From: Vulcanimicrobiota bacterium
Lineage (GTDB): Bacteria; Vulcanimicrobiota; Vulcanimicrobiia; Eremiobacterales; Eremiobacteraceae
Assembly (NCBI GenBank): GCA_019232725.1
Contig: JAFANK010000056.1
Location: forward strand, 1-6,539
Direction of reading: 5' to 3'
Length of the DNA: 6,539 nucleotides
The translations under genes were made by a program, and so were the position numbers. How positions within the stretch are numbered: the stretch's first letter is position 1; every line of letters starts with the position of its first letter. Of the stretch, positions 1 through 6,175 are shown piece after piece. The notes beneath the pieces were generated by a model. The model was given only the letters and a program-made list of their open reading frames with translations, was not told the origin of the DNA and did no database searches.

Positions 1-70
1 CATCGGACAGCAGCCAAGGGACAGCTTGCGAAGCGGCGAACCCCCGGGCCAACCAGCTTTACCCGCGCAG

Positions 71-76
71 AAGGAG
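71..76 (+). promoter_or_regulatory. Ribosome binding site that sets the GTG start at 83
   Basis: AAGGAG lies 6 bases before a GTG at 83. The same frame is open further upstream from a TTG at 26, but that start has no Shine-Dalgarno site and would put about 19 polar, proline-rich residues in front of an otherwise textbook signal peptide. The GTG is therefore the better start. Confidence 0.8.
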
Positions 77-82
77 AAGAGC

Positions 83-763
83 GTGAAGCGACTTGTTCTT
101 TCCCTGTTTTTCGTATGTGCTTTCGCGGCACTGACGATCTCTACGGCGTTTGCGAGCCCGCCGAATCTTACGGGCACGTGGCGCGTCCAACAGACAGGTC
201 CCAACGGCACGATGATGTCCACGATCGTCCTGACACAAAACGGCAACACCGTCGTGGGTCGCAACGCTGCGAACGGCAACGGGTTCAGCGGTCAATTTGT
301 CGACGACTCGAAGATCAACGGCAAATGGAATGGCCCTGGCGGCGCCGGATGGCTCACCGTGTACGCAAGCCCCAACGGTCATAGTTTCAACGGGTCGTGG
401 GGCTATAACGGACGTAAAGAGAACGGCACATTCGTCGCCAACAAAATACTGCCGCCCTCGCCGATTACTGCCAAAGGAACCTGGAATCTTACGGGAGCTG
501 GCGGACCCGTGATGTTCGGCGGAAGGATGGCGTGCAAGGAATCCGGCAAGGCCGTTGTGTGCGTGTCCGGAGGCATTGCGCTGAACGGTGCGTTTAAGGC
601 GACAGACAAGGTACGAGGGAAGTGGAACTCAACCCAAGGCTCAGGGTGGTTCTCGTTCTGGTTCAACGGAGACAACAACAGCTTCAATGGCCTCTGGGGC
701 CGCGGCGCCGACACCTCGCCGCCCATAGGTCGGTTTGTCGGCCAGCGCAGCCTCAACGGCTAA
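83..763 (+). CDS. Secreted two-repeat beta-domain protein of unknown function
   Basis: The 226-residue product (GTG start) is exported. Residues 1-24 form a Sec signal peptide: K2-R3, then a hydrophobic core, then A-F-A before the likely cleavage at Ser25. There is no lipobox. The mature part is two copies of one domain, at about residues 31-121 and 132-220. Each copy opens with G-T-W (31 and 132), carries G-K-W-N (80 and 179), then G-W, S-F-N-G (101 and 200), W-G and a closing G-x-F-V. The spacing from GKWN to SFNG is 21 residues in both copies, so this is an internal duplication. Copy two alone has a cysteine pair (C151, C160) that could form a disulfide. The Gly/Asn/Trp-rich alternating pattern suggests beta sheet, possibly a small barrel. 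I do not recognise a named family; surface binding of glycans or ligands is only a guess. It is co-directional with the arylsulfatase, 70 bases upstream, with a hairpin between them. Confidence 0.85.
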   Translation: MKRLVLSLFFVCAFAALTISTAFASPPNLTGTWRVQQTGPNGTMMSTIVLTQNGNTVVGRNAANGNGFSGQFVDDSKINGKWNGPGGAGWLTVYASPNGHSFNGSWGYNGRKENGTFVANKILPPSPITAKGTWNLTGAGGPVMFGGRMACKESGKAVVCVSGGIALNGAFKATDKVRGKWNSTQGSGWFSFWFNGDNNSFNGLWGRGADTSPPIGRFVGQRSLNG

Positions 764-782
764 GCGCCTCGAGTAAGTCGAT

Positions 783-813
783 ACGGGCGAGTGGACCACT
801 CGCCCGTCTTCTT
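783..813 (+). terminator. Rho-independent terminator-like hairpin
   Basis: A perfect 12-bp inverted repeat (783-794 pairing with 796-807, nominally one central base, so in RNA about 10-11 bp around a short loop) is followed by CTTCTTT. The stem is GC-rich. It sits 20 bases after the stop of the two-repeat gene and ends only about 20 bases before the arylsulfatase start. It is a good intrinsic terminator by shape, although the T tract is interrupted and may allow read-through. Confidence 0.75.
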
Positions 814-817
814 TGGC

Positions 818-824
818 GGAGGGG
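818..824 (+). promoter_or_regulatory. Ribosome binding site that sets the ATG start at 834
   Basis: GGAGGGG is placed about 9 bases before the ATG at 834. An in-frame TTG at 813 lies within the tail of the upstream hairpin and in front of this site, so the ATG is preferred. The ATG also gives a clean signal peptide. Confidence 0.75.
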
Positions 825-833
825 AGCACCCTG

Positions 834-3314
834 ATGCGTTCACTCAGATATGTCATCGCGGGACTTGGCACTTCGTTCTTCGCGAGCGTCCTGCTCGCTA
901 GCGTCGTCCTTGCCCAAGAAGTGGATCAGTCTGCCGCGCAATCCGCAAACGCGACACGTTCCATCAATCAGAGCACGGTGATTCCCGCGCCCGAGCCGAC
1001 ATTCGGCGGGTCGATCGACAAGAACGCGTCCACATCGGAGGCCTGGTGGCCACCGCGAATCGTGCCGCCTCAAGGAGCGCCTGACATCTTCCTCGTGATC
1101 GTCGATGATGCTGGTTTTGCGTCGTGGAGCACCTTTGGTGGGCTTATCCCGACGCCCGTGCAGGACGATCTCGCGACACAAGGCTTACGCTACACGAACT
1201 TCCATACGACTGCGCTGTGCTCGCCGACCCGAGCGGCGCTCATCACCGGCCGCAATCACCACTCGGTCGGGTTCGGCGTCATCTCCGAGCTCTCGACAGG
1301 GTATCCCGGCTACGACTCGATCATCGGCAGAGACACCGCCACAGTCTCGCGCATCTTACAGGCCAACGGCTATGCGACTGCGTGGTTCGGTAAGGAGCAT
1401 AACACCCCGCCGTGGGAAGCGACGCTGAATGGTCCGTTCGACCACTGGCCAGTGGGCTACGGCTTCGACTACTTTTATGGCTTCATTGGCGGTGAAGCCA
1501 ACCAATGGGCGCCGTCGCTGTTCGAAAACACGACGCCAGTCTACCCTTCCATCGGGCACCCTGGCTACAACTTCAACGTCGATATGGCCGACAAAGCTGT
1601 TAGCTGGCTCAAGCGAGTGGACGCAGTCGATCCAAATAAGCGCGTGTTCTTGTATTATTCTCCTGGCGCAGCGCATGCGCCGCACCAGCCGACCAAGGAC
1701 TGGATAAACAAGTTCAAAGGCAAGTTCGATGGCGGTTGGAACGCGTATCGCGAGATGGCCTTCGAACGGCAGAAGAAGCTCGGTGTCATACCCGCAGATG
1801 CCAAGCTCACCCCATGGCCAGATTTTCTGCCGAAATGGGAGACCCTGTCCCCCGACCAAAAAAAGCTCTACACGCGTGAGATGGAGGTCTACGCGGCGTT
1901 TTTAGCCGAGACCGACTACGAGATCGGCCGCGTCATTCAGGCCTTCAAAGATACCCACCGCTGGGACAATACGCTCACCATCATCATCGATGGGGACAAT
2001 GGAGCGAGCGCTGAGGGGGGTCCGGATGGCACCTTCAACGAGTTCGCAGCGCTCAATGGCATCCGTCTCTCCTTGCCGCAGCAATTAAAATACTACGACA
2101 AATGGGGTGGGCCAGACACGCAAGCTCATTATGCCATTGGCTGGGCATGGGCGACCGACACGCCATTTCGGTGGACCAAACAAGTGGCGTCATTCTTCGG
2201 CGGCACGCGCAACGGCGTGGTCATCACCTGGCCGAAACGCATAACGGATCGCGGCGGGATCCGCAACCAGTTCCATCATGTCATAGACATCACCCCGACG
2301 ATTCTCGATGCGGTCGGCATCGTCCAGCCCGACATGGTCGACGGCGTGAAGCAGCGACCCATCGAAGGCGTGAGCATGCTGTACACCTTTGACAAGGCGA
2401 ATGCCAACGCGCCCAGCACGCATCACACGCAATACTTCGAGATGTTCGGCGCACGGGCGCTGTATCATGACGGCTGGATCGCAAGCATTCCGCTGTCATG
2501 CTACCCATGGGAAGAGACATGCTCAAAAGCCACAAAGACCCCCGCGAATCGCACGGACTGGCAGCTCTATGACGTGTCAAACGACTGGACGCAGTATACC
2601 GATGTCGCCGCGAAATACCCCGACAAGGTGAAGGAGCTGAGCACCCTCTTCGACCAGGAGGCGAGCAAGTACAACGTCTACCCGATGAGCGAGGACAAGT
2701 TCGCTCGGGCCATCATGCCGCGCCCCAGCACGGCTGGCGGCCGCAATCAATTCGTCTATACGTCGCGCCTGGTCGGTGTGAGTCCCGCGAACGCCCCGAA
2801 CATCCTCAACAAATCTTGGGCGATTCTCGCGAAGATCGGCATCCCGTCAGGCGGCGCAAAAGGGATGATCGTGGGCATGGGTGGCGAGTTCGGCGGTTAT
2901 GGTTTGTTGCTCATCAACAATCATGTCACGTTCATCTACAATTTGCTCGGCCTCCAGACGACTAAGTGGGAAGATCCGGCAACGCTGAAATCTGGTGACC
3001 ACGCGCTCCAGTTCGGCTTCAAGTATGATGGCGGCGGCATCGCCAAAGGTGGGACCGGCACGCTCTCGGTTGATGGGAAGACAGTGGCGCGCAAGCACAT
3101 CGATGCGACGGTGCCCTTCTCGTACCCGATCGACGATGGGTTTTCCGTGACGTCGGCGAGCGCGACGCCGCTTTCCCATGACTATAGCGTGCCGTTCGAT
3201 TTCACCGGCACGCTCACGAGCGTGACCATCACGCTATTCCCAGAGACGCTCACGCCGCAAGAGCGGCTGAAACTCGAGGAGGGTCTTGGCCGCGATTGGC
3301 TGACGGTAGAATGA
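834..3314 (+). CDS. Exported arylsulfatase (AtsA/AtsD-type, FGly sulfatase)
   Basis: The 826-residue enzyme hydrolyses sulfate esters (R-O-SO3 to R-OH plus sulfate), probably in the periplasm or outside the cell. Residues 1-27 are a signal peptide ending V-L-A before Gln28. A low-complexity linker (28-70) leads into the alkaline-phosphatase-like sulfatase fold (about 80-600). Visible active-site residues match those of Pseudomonas AtsA: metal ligands D91, D92, D388 and N389; formylglycine site C129-S-P-T-R133 inside C-S-P-T-R-A-A-L-I-T-G-R; K187 and H189 in G-K-E-H-N; H281 in A-A-H-A-P-H; and K449. The C129-type motif needs maturation by a formylglycine-generating enzyme (FGE) or anSME, and neither is encoded here. 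Overall length and blocks such as F-Y-G-F-I-G-G-E and F-F-G-G-T-R-N-G resemble the roughly 790-residue mycobacterial AtsA/AtsD group, longer than the roughly 536-residue Pseudomonas enzyme. The extra C-terminal part (about 633-805) is Gly-rich and probably a beta-sandwich. The natural substrate cannot be read from the sequence. Its stop is 34 bases from the convergent small gene. Confidence 0.97.
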   Translation: MRSLRYVIAGLGTSFFASVLLASVVLAQEVDQSAAQSANATRSINQSTVIPAPEPTFGGSIDKNASTSEAWWPPRIVPPQGAPDIFLVIVDDAGFASWSTFGGLIPTPVQDDLATQGLRYTNFHTTALCSPTRAALITGRNHHSVGFGVISELSTGYPGYDSIIGRDTATVSRILQANGYATAWFGKEHNTPPWEATLNGPFDHWPVGYGFDYFYGFIGGEANQWAPSLFENTTPVYPSIGHPGYNFNVDMADKAVSWLKRVDAVDPNKRVFLYYSPGAAHAPHQPTKDWINKFKGKFDGGWNAYREMAFERQKKLGVIPADAKLTPWPDFLPKWETLSPDQKKLYTREMEVYAAFLAETDYEIGRVIQAFKDTHRWDNTLTIIIDGDNGASAEGGPDGTFNEFAALNGIRLSLPQQLKYYDKWGGPDTQAHYAIGWAWATDTPFRWTKQVASFFGGTRNGVVITWPKRITDRGGIRNQFHHVIDITPTILDAVGIVQPDMVDGVKQRPIEGVSMLYTFDKANANAPSTHHTQYFEMFGARALYHDGWIASIPLSCYPWEETCSKATKTPANRTDWQLYDVSNDWTQYTDVAAKYPDKVKELSTLFDQEASKYNVYPMSEDKFARAIMPRPSTAGGRNQFVYTSRLVGVSPANAPNILNKSWAILAKIGIPSGGAKGMIVGMGGEFGGYGLLLINNHVTFIYNLLGLQTTKWEDPATLKSGDHALQFGFKYDGGGIAKGGTGTLSVDGKTVARKHIDATVPFSYPIDDGFSVTSASATPLSHDYSVPFDFTGTLTSVTITLFPETLTPQERLKLEEGLGRDWLTVE

Positions 3315-3348
3315 GCCCTGTTGTCGCTACGGCGTGGAGCAGCTGGCC

Positions 3349-3519
3349 TTAGCGGAGCTTTGTTTCATCGCTAGCGGATGAGGATGGACCATCAGCACCC
3401 ACTGCTTTGTTCTCGCGTGCCAAGCGTTCGACACAATCCTTGCACAAGGCAAAGGTGCCGTGCGGCCCGCCGGACCAGACGATGTCCCATTTATCGTGTT
3501 TACAGATATCGCAAACCAT
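3349..3519 (-). CDS. Mini CxxC-CxxC putative zinc-binding protein, second of a tandem pair
   Basis: A 56-residue product starts at the ATG at 3519 and ends at TAA. It has C3-x2-C6 and C26-x2-C29, the spacing of a small zinc-ribbon-like or treble-clef-like metal site, with G18-P19-H20 between the knuckles. It then has a short helix-like segment (about 30-38) and a Ser/Asp-rich tail. Residues 1-34 align without gaps to the upstream neighbour with 15 identities: M1, C3, D4, C6, K7, D9, I13, G18, P19, H20, A24, C26, C29, L33 and A34. That conservation is the main proof that this short frame is real. It has no signal peptide, so it is presumably cytoplasmic. The only Shine-Dalgarno-like string is GAGG overlapping the upstream stop, about 16 bases from the ATG, so translational coupling to the first gene is likely. 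Its function is unknown; nucleic-acid or protein binding is inferred only from the knuckles. Confidence 0.75.
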   Translation of the reverse strand: MVCDICKHDKWDIVWSGGPHGTFALCKDCVERLARENKAVGADGPSSSASDETKLR

Positions 3520-3537
3520 GACGAAGAGAGCTTAGCC

Positions 3538-3720
3538 TCACGAACTGAGCCGAGAAACAGATCGGAGTCTCTCTGCTTGGCGACCGATATGGCGACGCTC
3601 AAGCGTCTGCAGCTTTGTGGCGAGGTCAGCTGCGCACAGCCTGCACACCGCAAGACCGGCGTGCGGGCCGTTCAGCCGCAGGATGTATCGCCTATCATAC
3701 TTGCACACGTCGCAAATCAT
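3538..3720 (-). CDS. Mini CxxC-CxxC putative zinc-binding protein, first of a tandem pair
   Basis: A 60-residue product starts at the ATG at 3720 and ends at TGA. It has C3-x2-C6 and C26-x2-C29 with G18-P19-H20 between them, the same core as the gene that follows 18 bases downstream. After the second knuckle comes an Arg-rich, probably helical tail (about 30-60, at least eight Arg or Lys), which makes it basic, whereas the paralogue's tail is neutral to acidic. The frame could be extended upstream to an ATG at 3816, but that start lacks a good ribosome site. The 3720 start has GGGAGG 5 bases away and matches the paralogue's first residue. It has no signal peptide. The basic tail would suit nucleic-acid contact, which is inference. 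I do not recognise a named family. Confidence 0.78.
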   Translation of the reverse strand: MICDVCKYDRRYILRLNGPHAGLAVCRLCAADLATKLQTLERRHIGRQAERLRSVSRLSS

Positions 3721-3725
3721 GAAGA

Positions 3726-3731
3726 CCTCCC
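3726..3731 (-). promoter_or_regulatory. Ribosome binding site for the first mini zinc-binding gene
   Basis: Read on the minus strand this is GGGAGG, ending 5 bases before the ATG at 3720. It decides the start of the 60-residue protein over the longer in-frame alternative. Confidence 0.75.
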
Positions 3732-3932
3732 TGTCGTGGTAAGTCTGCTTTGTTGCGGGGGAGGGGGAATAATGACCTGTAGCCGAGTGGTCTATCCACT
3801 TGGACACCAGTGACATGGGCTGATCACTGCCTCTCGAATCGTTTTTAGTGTGACCAGAAGATCAGAGATCACGATCGTCGCTACGGCCTGTACATGCCGT
3901 CACCATAGAGTTTTACGCTTTATTACCATGAG
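3732..3932 (-). other. Leader and intergenic region upstream of the tandem mini genes
   Basis: About 200 bases lie between the terminator of the large minus-strand gene and the first mini gene. A promoter for the pair must lie here if the terminator works. I see no convincing -35/-10 pair; a CATTAT-like hexamer near 3768-3773 (minus strand) is weak. There are only very short open frames on either strand. The region contains a cluster of AGTGG/CCACT inverted repeats and a purine-rich run around 3757-3770. Confidence 0.35.
3786..3812. repeat. Overlapping small inverted repeats (AGTGG/CCACT)
   Basis: AGTGG at 3786-3790 and CCACT at 3796-3800 form a 5-bp stem with a 5-base loop. The second arm is reused in an imperfect palindrome, CACTTGG then ACA then CCAGTG (3797-3812). 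Shared arms could be an operator or alternative hairpins in the leader of the mini genes. The arms are short enough to arise by chance. Confidence 0.3.
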
Positions 3933-3961
3933 AAAAGACCCGCTGTTGAGGCGGGCCTTTT
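3933..3961 (-). terminator. Bidirectional intrinsic terminator
   Basis: The stem pairs AAAAG (3933-3937) and CCCGC (3939-3943) with GCGGG (3951-3955) and CTTTT (3957-3961). There is one A/C mismatch and a 7-base loop. The A run on one side and T run on the other make it work in either direction. It sits 26 bases past the stop of the minus-strand secreted-protein gene, the natural place for that gene's terminator, and it insulates the downstream mini genes. Confidence 0.8.
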
Positions 3962-3986
3962 CGGGTTGTGCTTGGAGCCCTAGTTC

Positions 3987-5777
3987 TTAGTGAACCTTGG
4001 CGAAGGACGTGCCCCAATCGTAGTCTGTATTGCCGTACTGGGATGCAAGCCAGACCCCGTTGGTTGCGAATCCTGCGTAGCTTGTCGCCTCAAAGTCACC
4101 CCAGCGTAGATTGCCGGTGCCCGGAACGCCGAAGGGCAGTAGGTAGGTGTCCAGGCCGCGTTGGACGAGTCGCGGTGCGCTCAACGTGTTCGCCGCGTCC
4201 CCGGCGTGGCGGACCCGGTATTCCCAGCCTGGATACTCAGCTGCGCTCATGATGTCGCTGACAAGATACATGTCGCCGTTCGGCAAGAGCTGCGTTGCGG
4301 GGAAGGAGTGGGTGCTGTTCGAGGCTGCGACGATGCCGCCTTGCGCCAGCGTCGCGCTCGTCAGCTTGTTGCCGGCTTCCTTGATGGCGATTTGTCCCCA
4401 CTGGTAGCCGGGGTACGTGATCAGACCGAAATTTACGGCCGTTTCCAAGCCAAAGGAAACCGTCCCACCGTCCCATGGACTGAATGTGGGCGTTCCGGAA
4501 ACCCGGTTGTCGATGGTCTCGATGCAGAGCGGACAACCCGGCTCGTCACCCGGAGGCGGCAAGACGAAGTTGTTCAGGAGTGCGATGGTCTGTTCGGAGA
4601 CGATTGGCGACGCCGCGAGAGGCTTGGCGATCCCCCAGACGTCGATGTTGTTGCAGGTGATGCCGCCGAAGCCGCACGGGAACGTCGGGTTCGATTGGTC
4701 GGCATCGACCAAGATCGTGGCTTGCGGTTGCTGCGAGAGATTGGCAACCGATGTCGTCGGATTTACCGTGTCGAGTAAGCATCCGCCACCCGGGCAGGTC
4801 GGGCTCGACGCAGCAAGATACGGGCCGATGACGTTAGGCGACGATATCGCTGCGCCAGCTTCCATCGCGTGCTTGTCGAGAATGATGGTGAACGCTCCGC
4901 CGTATCCTGGACCGCAGCAATTGAATTGGTTGCCGCCGATGTACACCGCCTGACTATCAAAGCCGAGCTGCGTGTAGTCTGCGAAGTACGTTGGTCCGGC
5001 TATCGCAGAGTTGATCGCGTAGACGTTCCATCCGAAGCTTGGGTTGCTCGTCTGGCTGACGGCTATGTAACTCGTAGACGAAGGGGTGCAGGTATCCGCA
5101 ACGCCGTTGGGGGCCTGCATGGCGACGAAGAACCGCTGGTCATTGGGGTCGTAGAACGCTCGCGGATCCGTTGTGAACGGGATGCCGTGACAAGATGCGG
5201 GAACGCCGAAGAAGGTCGGAAAGTCAACCGGATAACCGAGCACCATAACGCCGTGCTTGTCGAAGACAGCAACGGACGTGTTGGTGGCCTGGACGCTCCA
5301 ATCCGGTGATGCCGCGATAGCCATGTCCGGCGGTTCGCATCCGGTACCGAAGAAGGCGCAGACGATGAAGTTATCGGTGAGACCAGTGACCAGCTGCTCG
5401 GGCGCTGGTGGTGCCGTCGACCACAAGGGCTGTACCGAGCTTATGGAATTGAGGAGTCTCGGCGCGCTCAGGTTATGAACCGCAGCCGCTTTCATCGCTG
5501 CAAACTGCGCTGCCGTGAATCTGGTGCGGAATGGTACGGAGCCGAATCTCGCCCCGCCGGTCATCGCGTGTCTGGAAAGACGTGAAACATCCAACATGTG
5601 CATGCTTGGCCGCTGGCCCTTGGAAAGGCCGACGCTGGCACCGTTCGCAAGCTTCACGTAATGGAATCCTGAAACGGCTCCGTGCGGCGTCGGTGCTGCC
5701 AGAATGGCCACTGGGGCCATAAACGCCGTAACTAACGCTGCGAGCAACAACGCACGCCAGCGTACGCGTGAATACAT
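3987..5777 (-). CDS. Large secreted protein of unknown function, Cys-rich
   Basis: The 596-residue product has a signal peptide: R4, R6 and R8, then a Leu/Ala-rich core, with likely cleavage near Ala27-Ala28. The ATG at 5777 is preceded by GGGGAGG with 4 bases between. I do not recognise a named domain. Several blocks recall a diffuse group of exported bacterial proteins with propeller-like beta repeats: P-P-D-M-A-I-A-A-S-P (149-158), V-A-V-F-D-K-H-G (169-176), D-P-R-A-F-Y-D-P-N-D-Q-R-F-F-V (204-218), and near the end R-W-G-D-F-E-A-T-S (558-566) with W-G-T-S-F-A-K-V (588-595). The D-P-R-x-x-Y-D and R-W-G-D-x-x-A-T blocks are what I would search with. There are 12 cysteines, all after residue 139 (C140, 147, 196, 230, 287, 288, 328, 333, 368, 375, 415, 418). 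The even number in an exported protein suggests disulfides. No protease, lipase or glycosidase motif is evident. It appears to be a single-gene transcription unit with its own promoter and terminator. Confidence 0.9.
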   Translation of the reverse strand: MYSRVRWRALLLAALVTAFMAPVAILAAPTPHGAVSGFHYVKLANGASVGLSKGQRPSMHMLDVSRLSRHAMTGGARFGSVPFRTRFTAAQFAAMKAAAVHNLSAPRLLNSISSVQPLWSTAPPAPEQLVTGLTDNFIVCAFFGTGCEPPDMAIAASPDWSVQATNTSVAVFDKHGVMVLGYPVDFPTFFGVPASCHGIPFTTDPRAFYDPNDQRFFVAMQAPNGVADTCTPSSTSYIAVSQTSNPSFGWNVYAINSAIAGPTYFADYTQLGFDSQAVYIGGNQFNCCGPGYGGAFTIILDKHAMEAGAAISSPNVIGPYLAASSPTCPGGGCLLDTVNPTTSVANLSQQPQATILVDADQSNPTFPCGFGGITCNNIDVWGIAKPLAASPIVSEQTIALLNNFVLPPPGDEPGCPLCIETIDNRVSGTPTFSPWDGGTVSFGLETAVNFGLITYPGYQWGQIAIKEAGNKLTSATLAQGGIVAASNSTHSFPATQLLPNGDMYLVSDIMSAAEYPGWEYRVRHAGDAANTLSAPRLVQRGLDTYLLPFGVPGTGNLRWGDFEATSYAGFATNGVWLASQYGNTDYDWGTSFAKVH

Positions 5778-5834
5778 AGAACCTCCCCTGTTGGTGCAAA
5801 GGCAATAGCGGGGGCTTCAAGGGCCTCCGGCGCG

Positions 5835-5864
5835 AGTATATCTCGTAAGGTTAATTGCGCACAA
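5835..5864 (-). promoter_or_regulatory. Putative sigma-70-type promoter of the large secreted-protein gene
   Basis: On the minus strand TTGTGC (5864-5859) is followed after 18 bases by TATACT (5840-5835). The predicted transcript would start near 5828, giving a leader of about 50 bases before the ATG at 5777. The -10 box is flanked by CGAG (5833-5836) and CTCG (5842-5845), a small inverted repeat that could bind a regulator. The -35 matches consensus at four of six positions. Confidence 0.5.
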
Positions 5865-5970
5865 CGGCGACTTAAGCCCTAAACGTTCACGTCACTCTAG
5901 AAGAGGAGTGCCATTTGACTCAAGCCCGAGGCCATGAGAGGGTCGGAGTTGCCGTCCGCCATCGGTCAAC

Positions 5971-5986
5971 GTTCGCTGCAGCGAAC
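5971..5986. repeat. Perfect 16-bp palindrome
   Basis: GTTCGCTGCAGCGAAC reads identically on both strands, with no spacer. It lies in the gene-free stretch, about 194 bases from the minus-strand start and 215 bases from the plus-strand start. It could be a dimeric regulator site or a piece of a dispersed repeat. It is not followed by a T run, so it is not a terminator. Confidence 0.6.
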
Positions 5987-6069
5987 ACCTGCTTGCTGTG
6001 CGATTCGAAACCGTCGTTGTGGGAGCGAGCTTGCAACCTGGATCGATATTTTGATGAAAGCGGACCTCG

Positions 6070-6096
6070 TTGACAGATGAGCGCCCGCCTTCAAAT
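6070..6096 (+). promoter_or_regulatory. Weak candidate promoter for the right-edge gene
   Basis: A perfect TTGACA (6070-6075) is followed after 15 bases by TCAAAT (6091-6096), which matches four of six -10 positions at shorter than ideal spacing. It is oriented toward the gene starting at 6201 and would leave a leader of roughly 100 bases. Confidence 0.25.
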
Positions 6097-6154
6097 GGCC
6101 TCGTTCTCAGGGCAGGATTCAAGGACTGGACGCTGTAGCTGAAATGGCAACGCG

Positions 6155-6175
6155 CTAGGTGTTTTTGCCGCCTAG
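6155..6175. repeat. Small hairpin in the leader of the right-edge gene
   Basis: CTAGGTG (6155-6161) pairs with CGCCTAG (6169-6175) through seven positions, one of them a G-U wobble, around a TTTTTGC loop. It lies 25 bases before the GTG at 6201. No T run follows, so it is more likely a leader structure, or chance, than a terminator. Confidence 0.3.

Noticed and set aside
26..82. Extended start of the first gene at a TTG at 26
   Set aside because: It has no Shine-Dalgarno site and adds a polar, proline-rich stretch before the signal peptide; the GTG at 83 has AAGGAG at good spacing.
3315..3348. Possible terminator between the convergent sulfatase and mini gene
   Set aside because: I see no stem with a T run in these 34 bases; only very short self-complementary strings such as AGCAGCT occur.
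3327..3653. Minus-strand open frame (108 codons) overlapping the second mini gene in another frame
   Set aside because: It overlaps the paralogous pair out of frame, lacks a good start and shows no family pattern, while the competing frame aligns to its neighbour residue by residue.
3460..3813. Plus-strand open frame (117 codons) over the tandem mini genes
   Set aside because: It is antisense to both mini genes, whose shared CxxC pattern explains the reading potential. It has no plausible ribosome site.
3775..3860. tRNA-like phrases (GCCGAGTGG, TCGAATC, ACCA)
   Set aside because: The TCGAATC is not flanked by a pairing T stem, no acceptor stem closes the region, and the anticodon arm is absent.
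4161..4778. Long plus-strand open frame (205 codons) antisense to the 596-residue gene
   Set aside because: It is entirely within the minus-strand gene, has an Arg/Asp-rich low-information composition and no motif. It is the usual antisense shadow of GC-rich coding DNA.
5915..6073. Possible 52-codon gene from a TTG with AGAGGAG upstream, containing one CxxC
   Set aside because: It has a TTG start, no resemblance to the tandem mini proteins beyond a single CxxC, and lies across the palindrome in what looks like decayed intergenic sequence.
5892..6122. Minus-strand open frame of 76 codons in the gene-free stretch
   Set aside because: It has no ribosome site, an Arg/Thr/Ser-rich composition without motif, and overlaps the opposite-strand frame just as plausibly, so neither is supported.
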